From JBARCX01 sp049794535 (GTDB taxonomy: Bacteria; Pseudomonadota; Gammaproteobacteria; Xanthomonadales; Rhodanobacteraceae): a stretch of 31,018 nt of DNA. Both the position numbers and the translations under genes were made by a program. Location: positions 1 through 31,018 of the forward strand of contig JBARCX010000026.1 in the NCBI GenBank assembly GCA_049794535.1, read 5' to 3'. Shown in pieces: positions 1 to 8,236 of this stretch (position 1 is its first letter; each line of letters opens with the position of its first letter). The notes under the pieces are model-generated. The model saw only the letters and a list, made by a program, of their open reading frames with translations, made no database searches and was not told the DNA's origin.

Positions 1-13
1 TACCCCCTCCCAA

Positions 14-37
14 CCTCCCCCTACGAGCAGGGGGAGG
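14..37. repeat. REP-like GC-rich hairpin
   Basis: A perfect 9-bp inverted repeat, CCTCCCCCT (14-22) and AGGGGGAGG (29-37), encloses a 6-nt loop. It lies downstream of trhO and is preceded by CCCTCCCAA, so it resembles the palindromes at 16912-17042. It has no T tract on either side, so I read it as an interspersed palindrome rather than a standard terminator, although it could still act as an mRNA 3' end. Confidence 0.6.
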
Positions 38-93
38 AGCACAAGCGGGAGCCAATAACGTAGCGCTCGGAAGATGTCGAGCAGACCCTAAGC

Positions 94-837
94 TCATTCG
101 TCGGAGTCTTTGGCTGGCGCTAGTTTCGGATCGACCGCACCGCGTTCGTCGAACACGAAGCAGTCGCCGTACCAATGCACGCCGCCGGTCTCTTCGAAGT
201 ATTTGAGGATGCCACCTTCGAGTTGATACACGCGCTCCATGCCAATGTCCTGCATGTGCAATGCGGCTTTCTCGCAGCGAATGCCGCCGGTGCAATAGGA
301 CACGACGGTCTTGCCTTCGTAGCGTGCGCGGTCGGCCGCGATGGCGGATGGAAAGTCGGTGAAGCTGGCGATGCGGTAATCCACGGCCTGTGGAAATTTG
401 CCGACATCGGTTTCGTAGTCGTTGCGGGTGTCCAGCAGTACGACTTCATGGCCGTCGTCATCGTGACCTTGATCCAGCCAGCGCTGCAGCGTGGGTGCAT
501 CCACCGCCGGTGCGCGGCCGCCTTCCGGGCGGATCGTCGGGTGGCGCATGGTGATGATTTCCTGCTTCACGCGTACGCGCATACGGCCGAACGGCACGTC
601 GTCGGAGATCGATTCCTTCGGCGTGAGGTCGGCGAAGCGCGAGTCTTCACGCAGCCACGCCATGAAGGTATCGACAGCCTCGCGTGGCCCGGCAAGAAAC
701 AGGTTGATGCCTTCGGGCGCGAGCAGGATCGTCCCTTTCAATGCTAGCGCGGTGCAGCGTTCGAGCACGCGCTCGCGCAGCATGGGCAGGTCGTCCAGGC
801 TGACGAATCGGTAGGCGGAGAGGTTGACGATCGACAT
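94..837 (-). CDS. trhO: tRNA uridine(34) hydroxylase TrhO (YceA family, rhodanese domain), short form
   Basis: The 247-residue product matches TrhO/YceA, which hydroxylates uridine 34 of certain tRNAs to 5-hydroxyuridine using prephenate-derived chemistry. An N-terminal acylphosphatase-like part (KGTILLAPEGINLFLAG) is followed by a rhodanese domain with the signature YCTGGIRCEK, whose first Cys is the expected active-site residue. E. coli TrhO is about 350 residues and ends in a Cys-rich zinc segment; this protein stops soon after FVFDERGAVDPK and lacks that tail. I chose the ATG before SIVNLSAYRF; upstream alternatives are an ATG at 861 and a TTG at 870, and none has a clear ribosome binding site. 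It follows bioF directly on the same strand. Confidence 0.87.
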   Translation of the reverse strand: MSIVNLSAYRFVSLDDLPMLRERVLERCTALALKGTILLAPEGINLFLAGPREAVDTFMAWLREDSRFADLTPKESISDDVPFGRMRVRVKQEIITMRHPTIRPEGGRAPAVDAPTLQRWLDQGHDDDGHEVVLLDTRNDYETDVGKFPQAVDYRIASFTDFPSAIAADRARYEGKTVVSYCTGGIRCEKAALHMQDIGMERVYQLEGGILKYFEETGGVHWYGDCFVFDERGAVDPKLAPAKDSDE

Positions 838-877
838 GAGGGGAGGCACTACGGCAGACATCAGATGCAAGTGGGCA

Positions 878-883
878 ATTATA
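878..883 (-). promoter_or_regulatory. candidate -10 element of trhO
   Basis: A perfect TATAAT on the minus strand lies just upstream of trhO and overlaps the TAA stop of bioF (879-881). No good -35 is visible; that position is occupied by GC-rich bioF sequence including the 12-bp palindrome GGGGCCGGCCCC (885-896). It may give trhO a promoter separate from bioBF. Confidence 0.35.
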
Positions 884-2072
884 CGGGGCCGGCCCCGGTA
901 GCCGCCCGTGGCAAGCCATCGAGGGCGTCCAGCAATTGGTCGATATGCTCTTCTTCATGCGCTGCGGAGAGGGTGATACGCAGCCGCGCCTGGCCTTGCG
1001 GCACGGTGGGCGGGCGAATCGCGCTAACCAGCAGACCGTTGTGCTCCAACGCTTGCGAGGCGATCAGGGCGGTCATGGCGTCACCCAGCAGCAAGGGCTG
1101 GATGGCCGTGGACGAGGGCATCAGGGCCAGGCCGAGTTCACGTGCGCCATCGCGGAAGCGGGTAATCAGCGCGGCGAGTTTCTCGCGTCGCCAGTTCTCG
1201 CTGCGCGCCAACCTGACGGCGGCGAGCGCCGCGGCAGCCAGCGCCGGTGGCATGGCGGTGGTGTAGATGTAGGGGCGTGCGGTTTGCAGCAAGCCGTCGA
1301 TCAAGGTGGCGGAACCGGCGACAAACGCACCGCTGCAACCTAGGGCTTTGCCCAACGTCGCCATCAACACCGGCACGTCGTGCTGCTGCAATCCGGCAGC
1401 TGCCACGCTGCCGGCACCCTCCTCGCCGAGTACGCCCAGGCCGTGCGCATCGTCCACCATCAAGGTGGTGCTTTCGCGAGCGCAAAGCTTGGCCAGTTCG
1501 TGCAGCGGGGCAATGTCGCCATCCATGCTGAAAACGCCATCGGTGGCGAGCAGCGCGGCGGCATCGGGACGGCTTGCGAGCTGGCGTTCGGCACTGCCTA
1601 CGTCAGCGTGTTGATAGCGTTTCAATTCGGTGCCCGCGAGCTGCGCACCATCGAGCAAACAAGCGTGATTGAGCTTGTCCTGCACGCAGACATCGCCACG
1701 TTGTAGCAGCGCTTGCAGCACACCGAGGTTGGCCATGTAGCCGGTGGAGAACAGCAGCGCGCGTTCGCGCCCGGTCCACTCGGCGAGTGCTTCTTCCAGT
1801 GCGGCATGTTCGCTGCGGTGGCCGCAAATCAGGTGTGCGGAAGTGCTGCCAACACCTTCGTCATCGGCCGTGCGCTTGAGTGCGGCGATCAGTTGCGGAT
1901 GCTGGGCGAGGCCGAGGTAGTCGTTGCTGCAGAAAGAGAGCAGCCGCTGTCCATCACTTTCGAGCCACGGGCCATCCACATGCTCGATCGTGCGTAGACG
2001 ACGAAGCAGGTCAGCGCGCGCGCGGGCAGCGTGCTGCTGTGCGAGGCGGTCGGTCAGCGAAGGGCGGGACAT
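879..2072 (-). CDS. bioF: 8-amino-7-oxononanoate synthase
   Basis: The 397-residue product is a fold-type I PLP enzyme that condenses pimeloyl-ACP (or -CoA) with L-alanine to form 8-amino-7-oxononanoate, the first step of biotin ring assembly. Visible motifs are FCSNDYLGLAQHP near residues 47-59, GSTSAHLICGHRSEHAALE near 75-93, VDDAHGLGVLGEEGAGS near 206-222 (Asp and His contacting PLP), and ATLGKALGCSGAF with the Schiff-base lysine at about K242. Length matches the family. It lies 48 nt downstream of bioB on the same strand, so co-transcription is likely. The start ATG has no obvious Shine-Dalgarno. The window contains no bioA, bioC, bioD or bioH. Confidence 0.95.
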   Translation of the reverse strand: MSRPSLTDRLAQQHAARARADLLRRLRTIEHVDGPWLESDGQRLLSFCSNDYLGLAQHPQLIAALKRTADDEGVGSTSAHLICGHRSEHAALEEALAEWTGRERALLFSTGYMANLGVLQALLQRGDVCVQDKLNHACLLDGAQLAGTELKRYQHADVGSAERQLASRPDAAALLATDGVFSMDGDIAPLHELAKLCARESTTLMVDDAHGLGVLGEEGAGSVAAAGLQQHDVPVLMATLGKALGCSGAFVAGSATLIDGLLQTARPYIYTTAMPPALAAAALAAVRLARSENWRREKLAALITRFRDGARELGLALMPSSTAIQPLLLGDAMTALIASQALEHNGLLVSAIRPPTVPQGQARLRITLSAAHEEEHIDQLLDALDGLPRAATGAGPV

Positions 2073-2120
2073 GGGTGTGATCGTCGAGGCTGATCGCGAT
2101 GACCTGCCTCGCGCGATGGC

Positions 2121-3191
2121 TCAGGCGGCTGCGCTGCAACCACAGCCCTGACCATAGCTGGCCTGTTCCATGCCTGCATGAGTCGTTTCGAGAATATCGG
2201 CGTGCACCGTACCCGCCTCTTCCACAATCTCCATCGGATGCAGATCGAGTCGGCGGAACAGCGCGCGATCGTGTTCCACATCCGGGTTGCCGGTGGTCAG
2301 CAATTTTTCACCGTAGAAGATCGAGTTGGCGCCAGCGAAGAAGCACAGCGCCTGCACGGCATCATCCATCTGCTGGCGACCCGCGGACAGGCGCACCATC
2401 GAGGCCGGCATCAGGATGCGCGCCACGGCAATGGTGCGCACGAATTCGAACGGATCGAGCGCTTCGGTGCCGGCCAGCGGCGTGCCTTCCACCTGTACCA
2501 ACTGGTTGATCGGCACCGACTGCGGATGCTCGGGCAGGTTGACCAGCGTCTGCAGCAACCCGGCGCGTTGCGCACGCGTCTCACCCATGCCGACGATGCC
2601 GCCACAGCAGGTTTTCAGGCCGGCTTCGCGCACGTGTTCCAGTGTGTCGAGTCGATCCTGGAACTGACGGGTATGGATGATCTCGCCGTAGAACTCCGGC
2701 GCGGTATCCAGATTGTGGTTGTAGTAATCGAGGCCGGCGCTCTTGAGCGTGTCGGCTTGCGGTCCGGTCAGCATGCCCAGCGTGGCGCAGGTTTCCAGGC
2801 CGAGCGCCTTCACCGCGCTGACGATCTCGGCGACTTTCACTACGTCGCGGTCTTTCGGGCTACGCCATGCGGCGCCCATGCAGAAGCGGCTGGCGCCAGC
2901 GTTCTTTGCGGCTTGCGCACGTTCCACCACGGCCTCGACGCTCATCAACTTCTGCGCCTGTACGCCGGTGTCGTAGCGCGCAGCCTGCGGGCAATAGGCG
3001 CAATCTTCCGGGCAACCGCCGGTCTTGATCGACAACAGCGTGGATACCTGCACCGCGTTCGGGTCGTGTTGCTCGCGATGGATCGAGTGCGCGCGGTACA
3101 GCAACTCATTGAATGGCAGCGCAAACAATGCGGCGATCTCGTCGCGGCTCCAGTCGTGGCGAATAGCGGCTACAGGCATGGGGAGGGCCAT
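2121..3191 (-). CDS. bioB: biotin synthase (radical SAM)
   Basis: The 356-residue product inserts sulfur into dethiobiotin. The radical SAM cluster motif GGCPEDCAYCPQ places the three [4Fe-4S] cysteines at about C60, C64 and C67. Further BioB signatures are YNHNLDTAPEFY, CCGGIVGMGET and the ARILMPASMVRLSAGR segment. I chose the ATG before ALPMPVAAIRHDW because the BioB N-terminus fits there; the longer frame would start at a GTG at 3242 and add 17 unrelated residues. The C-terminus carries a small Cys cluster (QGCGCSAAA). It heads the bioB-bioF-trhO run and diverges from the comF-like gene, with about 134 bp between starts. A TTGACA at 3233-3238 (minus strand) could be its -35, but the -10 is unclear. 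Confidence 0.96.
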   Translation of the reverse strand: MALPMPVAAIRHDWSRDEIAALFALPFNELLYRAHSIHREQHDPNAVQVSTLLSIKTGGCPEDCAYCPQAARYDTGVQAQKLMSVEAVVERAQAAKNAGASRFCMGAAWRSPKDRDVVKVAEIVSAVKALGLETCATLGMLTGPQADTLKSAGLDYYNHNLDTAPEFYGEIIHTRQFQDRLDTLEHVREAGLKTCCGGIVGMGETRAQRAGLLQTLVNLPEHPQSVPINQLVQVEGTPLAGTEALDPFEFVRTIAVARILMPASMVRLSAGRQQMDDAVQALCFFAGANSIFYGEKLLTTGNPDVEHDRALFRRLDLHPMEIVEEAGTVHADILETTHAGMEQASYGQGCGCSAAA

Positions 3192-3325
3192 TGGGTGTGT
3201 AAGGGCGGCAGTGTGCGAGCCGCCCCCGAGGCTGTCAACCACGACCCTTGGTCACTAAGTTGACGGTGCGCGAACGTATGGCAGCCGGTACCATCGTTAC
3301 ATCACGCAAGGTGAAGGAGCGCCGC

Positions 3326-4036
3326 GTGGTTGGATTCGCACAACGATTGGAAGCATGGACGCATTGGCTGTTGCCGCCGCGCTGTTTGCTATGCGGTACG
3401 CGAGGTGCCGCTGGCCTCGATCTATGCATCGATTGTGCTGCCGAATTACCGCGCAATCGACACTGCTGCGCCCGCTGCGCACTACCCATGCCGACCTCGG
3501 TCGAGTTGTGCGGGCAATGCCAGCGCCGTACACCGCGATGGGATGCGGCATGGGCACCCTTCCGCTATGGCTGGCCGCTGGATCGGTTGGAGTCGCGCTA
3601 CAAGTTTGCCGCCGATCTTGCCGCTGGCCGTGCGCTCTCCACCCTATGGCAACGCGAATCGATACCGATAGCCTTGCCCGAACTGATCGTGCCGGTACCA
3701 CTGCATCGCACGCGATTGCGCCGGCGCGGTTACAACCAATCCTTGGAGTTGGCATGGCCATTGGCAAAGTCGCTCGGCATTCCACTACGTAACGACCTGC
3801 TGCAGCGGTTGAAGCCTACCGCAGCGCAGACCGAACTCGATGCCGCCACACGCCGCCGCAACGTGCGCGGCGCGTTCGTGGCGCGCGAGGGTGTGACGTG
3901 GCCAGCGCATGTCGCAATCATCGACGATGTCATGACCACCGGCGCCACATTAGGCGAATGCGCCAGAGTGATGAAGCGCGCCGGTGTGCGGCGGGTGGAT
4001 GTATGGGCATTGGCGCGAGCGCCATCACCGCGTTGA
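3326..4036 (+). CDS. comF: ComF family protein (double zinc ribbon phosphoribosyltransferase)
   Basis: The 236-residue product has the ComF/GntX layout. N-terminal Cys pairs (PPRCLLCG, LCIDC, CCARCALPMP, LCGQC) are expected to bind zinc, and the C-terminal PRTase domain has the PRPP loop VAIIDDVMTTGAT and the ELIVPVPLHRTRLRRRGYNQS segment. Family members are linked to DNA uptake or DNA metabolism, but the biochemical role is not settled. I chose the GTG at 3326 because AAGGAG lies 6 nt upstream and the family N-terminus fits; the longer frame opens at 3248 without support. Its pairing with bioB is common in gammaproteobacteria (general knowledge). It converges on the MFS gene with a 33-bp gap and no visible terminator. 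Confidence 0.88.
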   Translation: MVGFAQRLEAWTHWLLPPRCLLCGTRGAAGLDLCIDCAAELPRNRHCCARCALPMPTSVELCGQCQRRTPRWDAAWAPFRYGWPLDRLESRYKFAADLAAGRALSTLWQRESIPIALPELIVPVPLHRTRLRRRGYNQSLELAWPLAKSLGIPLRNDLLQRLKPTAAQTELDAATRRRNVRGAFVAREGVTWPAHVAIIDDVMTTGATLGECARVMKRAGVRRVDVWALARAPSPR

Positions 4037-4069
4037 TACCTGTCGCCCACACCGGCAAGCGAAACATCG

Positions 4070-5656
4070 TCAGGTCATCGTGCAGGACTGTTGTGCGTCT
4101 ACTTTCACGATAAGGGAAGTTGTGGCCATGTCGGGTCGCTGACGCGTCCGCAGCAAGCGAAACGACAATAGCGCCAGCACTAGCGTCAGCCCAGCGAGCC
4201 CAACCAGCAAGACGCCGAATCCTCCCGCGTAAGCATGCAGCAGCTCTGCGCGCGAGACTTCTGGTGCCAACGTCATGGCATGTGCCATGTTGCCGGTGGC
4301 CAGGTTGCGTGCGATATCTGCCGCAACGTTGGGTGCTTCCCTCGCTACTCGAGGTTCGACCAATGCTGCCAATGCAGCACCGGCGGCAGCCATGGAAATC
4401 GCCTCGCCCGCCACCCGCGTGGTGGAGAAGAAGCCGGTGGCCATGCCGGCGCGTTCCTTCGGCACCGCGCTCACCGCAAGATCATCCATCAATCCCCAGG
4501 GCAGCCCTGATCCTGTGCCGATCATCAGTAGCGGTAGCGCCAAGGTGCCCCACGACACGGCCGGATCCGCGCCCACCATGCGTAGCCAGATCAGGCCGAT
4601 GGCTGCGATCGTCAGGCCGATGGCTGATAGCACGCCCGCAGAGAGCCAACGTGTAAGCAGTGCACCGATAAACGGCACCACCAGCATGGGTGCAGATAGC
4701 GGAATCATGATCAGTCCCGCGAGCACCTCGCTGCGGCCTTCCACGCCGACAAAGCGCAGCGGTAGATAGATCAACAGCACCACGTAGCACAGCGCAGTGG
4801 CCAGCGGCAGCGCTTGCGCGCCGAGGAAACGCGGATTGCGAAATAACAACAGATCGAGCATCGGGCGTCGTACACGCTTCTCCACGGCCACGAACAACAC
4901 GAACAGAAGCAGCGCCGATGCGAACAGGCCCATGGTCCATGCGCTTGCCCAGCCCCGTCGTGGTGCTTCGATGATGCCGAAGGTCAGCAATGTCAGTGCG
5001 CCAGTGAACGTGAGCGTGCCCGGTATATCGAGTCCCGTGGCATTCGGGTCTCGCGTCTCGCGCATGCGGGGCACGCCAAGTAGCAGCGCGAGTACACCAA
5101 TGATGGCCGGCGCCAGGAACACCGCAGGCCAGCCGATGCCATCGATCAGATACGCCGATAGCAGTGGTCCGAAGGCGAGGCCCAGGCCGAAGGTTGTACC
5201 GAGCAGACTGTAGGCACGGGTGCGCGCGTGGCCGACGAATTCCTGCGCCAACGAAGCGGCACCGGCCGACATCGTCAATGCCGCTGCGATGCCTTGGGCG
5301 GCACGTAGAAGGTCGAGCCATAACAGTGTGGGTGCTTTGACGAGCAACAGCGAAATCGCAGTGAACAGCGCGAGGCCAATCGTGAAGATGCGCTTTCGTC
5401 CGTACTGATCCGCCAACGTACCGCTGGCCATCATGCTGCCGCCGAAGGCGAGGATGAAGCCGTTAATTGCCCACGAGAGCATGACCGTATCGTTGCCGAG
5501 TGCTCGCGCGATAGCCGGTAGTGCGATGGCCGGCCCGGTGAAGCAGAGCGGCATCGCCAGCCCTGCCAAGCACACGGCGGCGAGTACGAGGAGCCGGTCG
5601 GTAAGGGTGCGAGGATTCGCGCCGTGGGGATCAGCGACGGAGAGGGAGTCAAGCAT
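4070..5656 (-). CDS. MFS transporter, DHA2-like (drug/proton antiporter type)
   Basis: The 528-residue hydrophobic protein is an inner-membrane major facilitator. Length and hydrophobic pattern fit the 14-helix DHA2 family. Motif A is visible as GTLADQYGRKRIF after helix 2, and WAINGFILAFGGSMM is typical of DHA2 exporters. The substrate cannot be read from sequence. I chose the ATG at 5656 because it overlaps the SDR stop by 8 nt (ATGCTTGA), giving translational coupling, and because LDSLSVADPHGANPRTLTDRLLVLA is a normal N-terminus; the open frame extends to 5803 only through SDR coding sequence. It is probably co-transcribed with the SDR and controlled by the divergent TetR protein. Confidence 0.87.
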   Translation of the reverse strand: MLDSLSVADPHGANPRTLTDRLLVLAAVCLAGLAMPLCFTGPAIALPAIARALGNDTVMLSWAINGFILAFGGSMMASGTLADQYGRKRIFTIGLALFTAISLLLVKAPTLLWLDLLRAAQGIAAALTMSAGAASLAQEFVGHARTRAYSLLGTTFGLGLAFGPLLSAYLIDGIGWPAVFLAPAIIGVLALLLGVPRMRETRDPNATGLDIPGTLTFTGALTLLTFGIIEAPRRGWASAWTMGLFASALLLFVLFVAVEKRVRRPMLDLLLFRNPRFLGAQALPLATALCYVVLLIYLPLRFVGVEGRSEVLAGLIMIPLSAPMLVVPFIGALLTRWLSAGVLSAIGLTIAAIGLIWLRMVGADPAVSWGTLALPLLMIGTGSGLPWGLMDDLAVSAVPKERAGMATGFFSTTRVAGEAISMAAAGAALAALVEPRVAREAPNVAADIARNLATGNMAHAMTLAPEVSRAELLHAYAGGFGVLLVGLAGLTLVLALLSFRLLRTRQRPDMATTSLIVKVDAQQSCTMT

Positions 5657-6389
5657 TGCTGCCACCATCCACGGTGAGTATCGCGCCGTTGGTGTAGCGG
5701 CCGCCTTCACTGGCCAGCCAGGTGACCAGCCCCGCGATATTGTCGCCACTGCCGTAGCGCGGAATTGCCATGTTGGCGCGTAGAGCATCGGCATGTGCGC
5801 CATCGGCGGGGTTCATGTCCGTATCGATGGGGCCGGGCTGCACGAGATTCACGGTAATGCCACGCGGCCCGAGATCGCGCGCCAAACCCTTGGTAAACGC
5901 CAGCAGCGCGGACTTGCTCATCGAGTAGAGCGTCAACCCTGATCGAGGCACGCGTTCGGCAAGGTTGCTGCCGATGCTGATGATGCGTGCGCCTTCACTC
6001 ATATGCCTTACGGCGGCCTGCGAAGCGGCGAATACGGCTCGTGTGTTTACCGCCATCACCCGCTCATAGTCTTCGCTGGTGACATCCTCGAATGGTTTGG
6101 CGATGAAGATGCCGGCGTTGTTGACCAGGATGTCGATTCGTTCGAAGTCCGCCGCGACGCGGTCGACGACATGGCGCAATGCGGCCTCATCGGCGCTATC
6201 GGCTGCATAGGCTTGTGCGCGGCCACCAGCGGTGGCGATGTCGTTGACGAGTGCCTGTGCGCTGGTCGCTGAACTGACATACGTGAAGGCCACTGCAGCA
6301 CCCTCACTGGCCAGATGTCGCACGATCGCCGCGCCAATGCCGCGTGCGCCACCGGTAACCAGGGCCACCTTTCCTTTCAGCGTAAGCAT
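5649..6389 (-). CDS. SDR family oxidoreductase, BdcA-like
   Basis: The 246-residue protein is a classical short-chain dehydrogenase. It shows the nucleotide motif TGGARGIG (about 12-19), NNAG (90-93), and a Ser/Tyr/Lys set in IISIGSN...YSMSK (about S141, Y155, K159). QPGPIDTDMNPADG and RARDLGPRGITVN-type segments closely resemble E. coli BdcA, an SDR-fold protein reported to affect biofilm dispersal and cyclic-di-GMP. In E. coli bdcA is also divergent from a TetR gene (bdcR), so both sequence and context fit. Whether this protein is enzymatic or regulatory is not shown; the catalytic residues are present. The 8-nt overlap with the downstream MFS gene suggests an operon. Confidence 0.85.
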   Translation of the reverse strand: MLTLKGKVALVTGGARGIGAAIVRHLASEGAAVAFTYVSSATSAQALVNDIATAGGRAQAYAADSADEAALRHVVDRVAADFERIDILVNNAGIFIAKPFEDVTSEDYERVMAVNTRAVFAASQAAVRHMSEGARIISIGSNLAERVPRSGLTLYSMSKSALLAFTKGLARDLGPRGITVNLVQPGPIDTDMNPADGAHADALRANMAIPRYGSGDNIAGLVTWLASEGGRYTNGAILTVDGGSNA

Positions 6390-6401
6390 GTCGAACCCTA
6401 T

Positions 6402-6423
6402 TTATGTGTTGATCGTTACATAA
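6402..6423. promoter_or_regulatory. TetR operator candidate O1, with SDR promoter
   Basis: A 22-bp palindrome of the form TTATGT-N10-ACATAA lies 13 bp upstream of the SDR start. The same 22-bp site recurs at 6457-6478, with identical 6-bp outer arms and a similar core. A possible minus-strand SDR promoter has -35 TTGACG (6446-6451) and -10 CTAATT (6422-6427) with an 18-nt spacer, so O1 touches the -10. Binding by the adjacent TetR protein is inferred. Confidence 0.7.
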
Positions 6424-6456
6424 TTAGAAGGGGCTTGATGCGAGTCGTCAAGTGCT

Positions 6457-6478
6457 TTATGTATTAATCACTACATAA
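6457..6478. promoter_or_regulatory. TetR operator candidate O2, with tetR promoter
   Basis: This is the second copy of TTATGT-N10-ACATAA, 55 bp centre to centre from O1 and 25 bp upstream of the tetR ATG. A possible plus-strand promoter is TTGATG (6435-6440), 17 nt, TATGTA (6458-6463), whose -10 lies inside O2. This is the layout expected for autorepression plus repression of the divergent operon. Confidence 0.7.
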
Positions 6479-6503
6479 ATATGGAATCAAGTAAACTGAA
6501 GCT

Positions 6504-7142
6504 ATGAACGATGAGGTCAAGAAAGCAGCCGTCATGAAGGAACGTGGGAGACCGCGTAAATTCGATCGCGAGCTTGCGCTGCGCAAAGCGATGTACATTT
6601 TTCAGGAGCGTGGCTACGACGGTGCCTCGCTGGGTGACCTGACGGCGGCTATGGGCATCAATTCACCCAGTCTGTACGCGGCTTTTGGCTGCAAAGAGGC
6701 GCTGTTTCGCGAGGCGGTGAATCTCTATGTCGCCACCGATGGTGCGGTAACGGGTAAGGCGTTAGCCAGCGAGGAAACCGCGCGTGCGTCGGTTGACGCC
6801 ATGTTGCGTGGCGCTGCCCGTATCTTCACCGCTGAAGCCGGACGAGGTTGTCTGGTGGTGCTGGGTGCGGGCCACCGCACGCCCGATAACGAGGCAGTCT
6901 ACAGCGACCTCGTCGAACGACGCGCGCAAGCTCAGGTCGGGGTGCGGCAACGATTGAAAAAGGGTATCGCTGATGGTGACGTGCCGCAGGATGTCGACAT
7001 CGCGGCGGTCGCGGCGTTCTACACCACCGTACTCAACGGGCTGTCGCTGCAAGCGCGCGATGGCGCCAGCCGGCGGCGTTTGCTGTCAGTCGTCGATTGC
7101 GCCATGTCAGCCTGGGATGGGCTGATGAGCAAGAGCAAATAA
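6504..7142 (+). CDS. TetR/AcrR family transcriptional regulator, BdcR-like
   Basis: The 212-residue protein has an N-terminal TetR helix-turn-helix (ERGRPRKFDRELALRKAMYIF, then GASLGDLTAAMGINSPSLYAAFGCKEALF) and a helical C-terminal ligand/dimer domain. GINSPSLYAAFG matches the subgroup that includes E. coli BdcR and ComR. It diverges from the BdcA-like SDR/MFS pair with two matching palindromes between them, so it most likely represses that operon and itself; the inducer is unknown. The ATG lacks a strong Shine-Dalgarno (GAAG only); an internal ATG before KERGRPRKF is the alternative. It converges on ubiA with a 7-bp gap. Confidence 0.88.
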   Translation: MNDEVKKAAVMKERGRPRKFDRELALRKAMYIFQERGYDGASLGDLTAAMGINSPSLYAAFGCKEALFREAVNLYVATDGAVTGKALASEETARASVDAMLRGAARIFTAEAGRGCLVVLGAGHRTPDNEAVYSDLVERRAQAQVGVRQRLKKGIADGDVPQDVDIAAVAAFYTTVLNGLSLQARDGASRRRLLSVVDCAMSAWDGLMSKSK

Positions 7143-7149
7143 GCGACTT

Positions 7150-8178
7150 TTAGCGCACCGCTAGCGCAAGTGCGATGGCAACCCACAACGCGAGGCCCAG
7201 CCAGTTGTTATGGCGGAAGGCGGTGAGGCAGGCATCGCGTGCACGGCCACGGATCAGCCACATTTGATAGCCGAACAAACCGGCGGCAGTGACAAGACCG
7301 AGCCAGTAAGGCCAGCCCAGCGCGGCACGTTGGCCGACGAAGAGCATGGTCAGCAGGAACGTGCCCATCAGAATGCCGATGATCGGCAGGTCGGCATCGC
7401 CGAACAGGATCGCGGTAGATTTCGCGCCGGCCTTCAAGTCGTCGTCGCGATCCACCATGGCGTACTCGGTGTCGTAGATCACCGACCACAGGATGTTGCC
7501 GATAAATAGCAGCCAACCCAGCGGCGGCACGGTGTTCATCACCGCAGCGAACGCCATCGGTATCGACCAGCCGAAGGCGGCGCCGAGCACTACCTGCGGC
7601 AAGTGGGTGTAGCGCTTGGTGAACGGGTACAGCGCCGCCAGTGCGGCACCGGCGAACGACAGCTTGATGGTCAGCGCATTGGTGAAAAGCACCAGTACAA
7701 ACGCAAACACCAGCAACGCGGCGAACACGATCAAGGCCTCACGTGGCGTCACCCGTCCGCTGGCGATCGGTCGTCCGGCCGTACGTGCCACCAGGGGATC
7801 CAGTTTGCGATCGGCGTAGTCGTTGATCGCGCAACCGGCCGCACGCATGGCGAACACGCCGAGGGTAAAGATGACGAGCAGCTTCCAGGGTGGGAGATCC
7901 CCCGCCGCAAGCCAAAGTGCCCACCAGGTGGGCCACAACAGCAGGAGCGCACCAATGGGGCGATCCATGCGGGTAAGCACCAGGTAGTCCAGCGCCTTTT
8001 CGCGGTAACGCGACGGCAGCTTTTGCAGCATCCAATCCAGCACACGTGCGGCGCGGGTAGAGCTATCAGCCGGGCGCGGCGGTTTGACCGTCACCGATTT
8101 GGGCGCAGCCGTATACGGCCGTGCCGGCGTGGATGAGGTGGATTTGCGCCGTTGGCGTTTGCGCGGGGTGGGAGCCAT
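7150..8178 (-). CDS. ubiA: 4-hydroxybenzoate octaprenyltransferase
   Basis: The 342-residue integral membrane prenyltransferase attaches the polyprenyl chain to 4-hydroxybenzoate in ubiquinone biosynthesis. The first Asp-rich motif is NDYADRKLDPLVARTAGRPIASG (Asp residues near 120, 123 and 127) and the second is YDTEYAMVDRDDDLKAG; both coordinate Mg-diphosphate. RMDRPIGALLLLWPTWWALW is the canonical UbiA N-terminal segment, and several hydrophobic helices follow. About 50 basic, Pro/Ser-rich residues precede the normal family start; the ATG at 8031 would give a canonical-length protein of 293 residues. It lies 58 nt downstream of ilvA on the same strand, so it may be read from the branched-chain cluster. 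A 6-bp hairpin, GCCACC-TTC-GGTGGC, lies in that gap without a T tract. Confidence 0.93.
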   Translation of the reverse strand: MAPTPRKRQRRKSTSSTPARPYTAAPKSVTVKPPRPADSSTRAARVLDWMLQKLPSRYREKALDYLVLTRMDRPIGALLLLWPTWWALWLAAGDLPPWKLLVIFTLGVFAMRAAGCAINDYADRKLDPLVARTAGRPIASGRVTPREALIVFAALLVFAFVLVLFTNALTIKLSFAGAALAALYPFTKRYTHLPQVVLGAAFGWSIPMAFAAVMNTVPPLGWLLFIGNILWSVIYDTEYAMVDRDDDLKAGAKSTAILFGDADLPIIGILMGTFLLTMLFVGQRAALGWPYWLGLVTAAGLFGYQMWLIRGRARDACLTAFRHNNWLGLALWVAIALALAVR

Positions 8179-8236
8179 CCGCCAAGTTTAGCCCGAGCAG
8201 CCACCTTCGGTGGCGTGATGCACCCCGCTAAACGCG

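Noticed and set aside
3233..3238. TTGACA upstream of bioB as a firm promoter
   Set aside because: The -35 is perfect but no acceptable -10 lies 16-18 nt downstream, so I mention it only under bioB.
2178..3263. 361-codon plus-strand open frame opposite bioB
   Set aside because: It mirrors bioB, has no ribosome site and no family motif.
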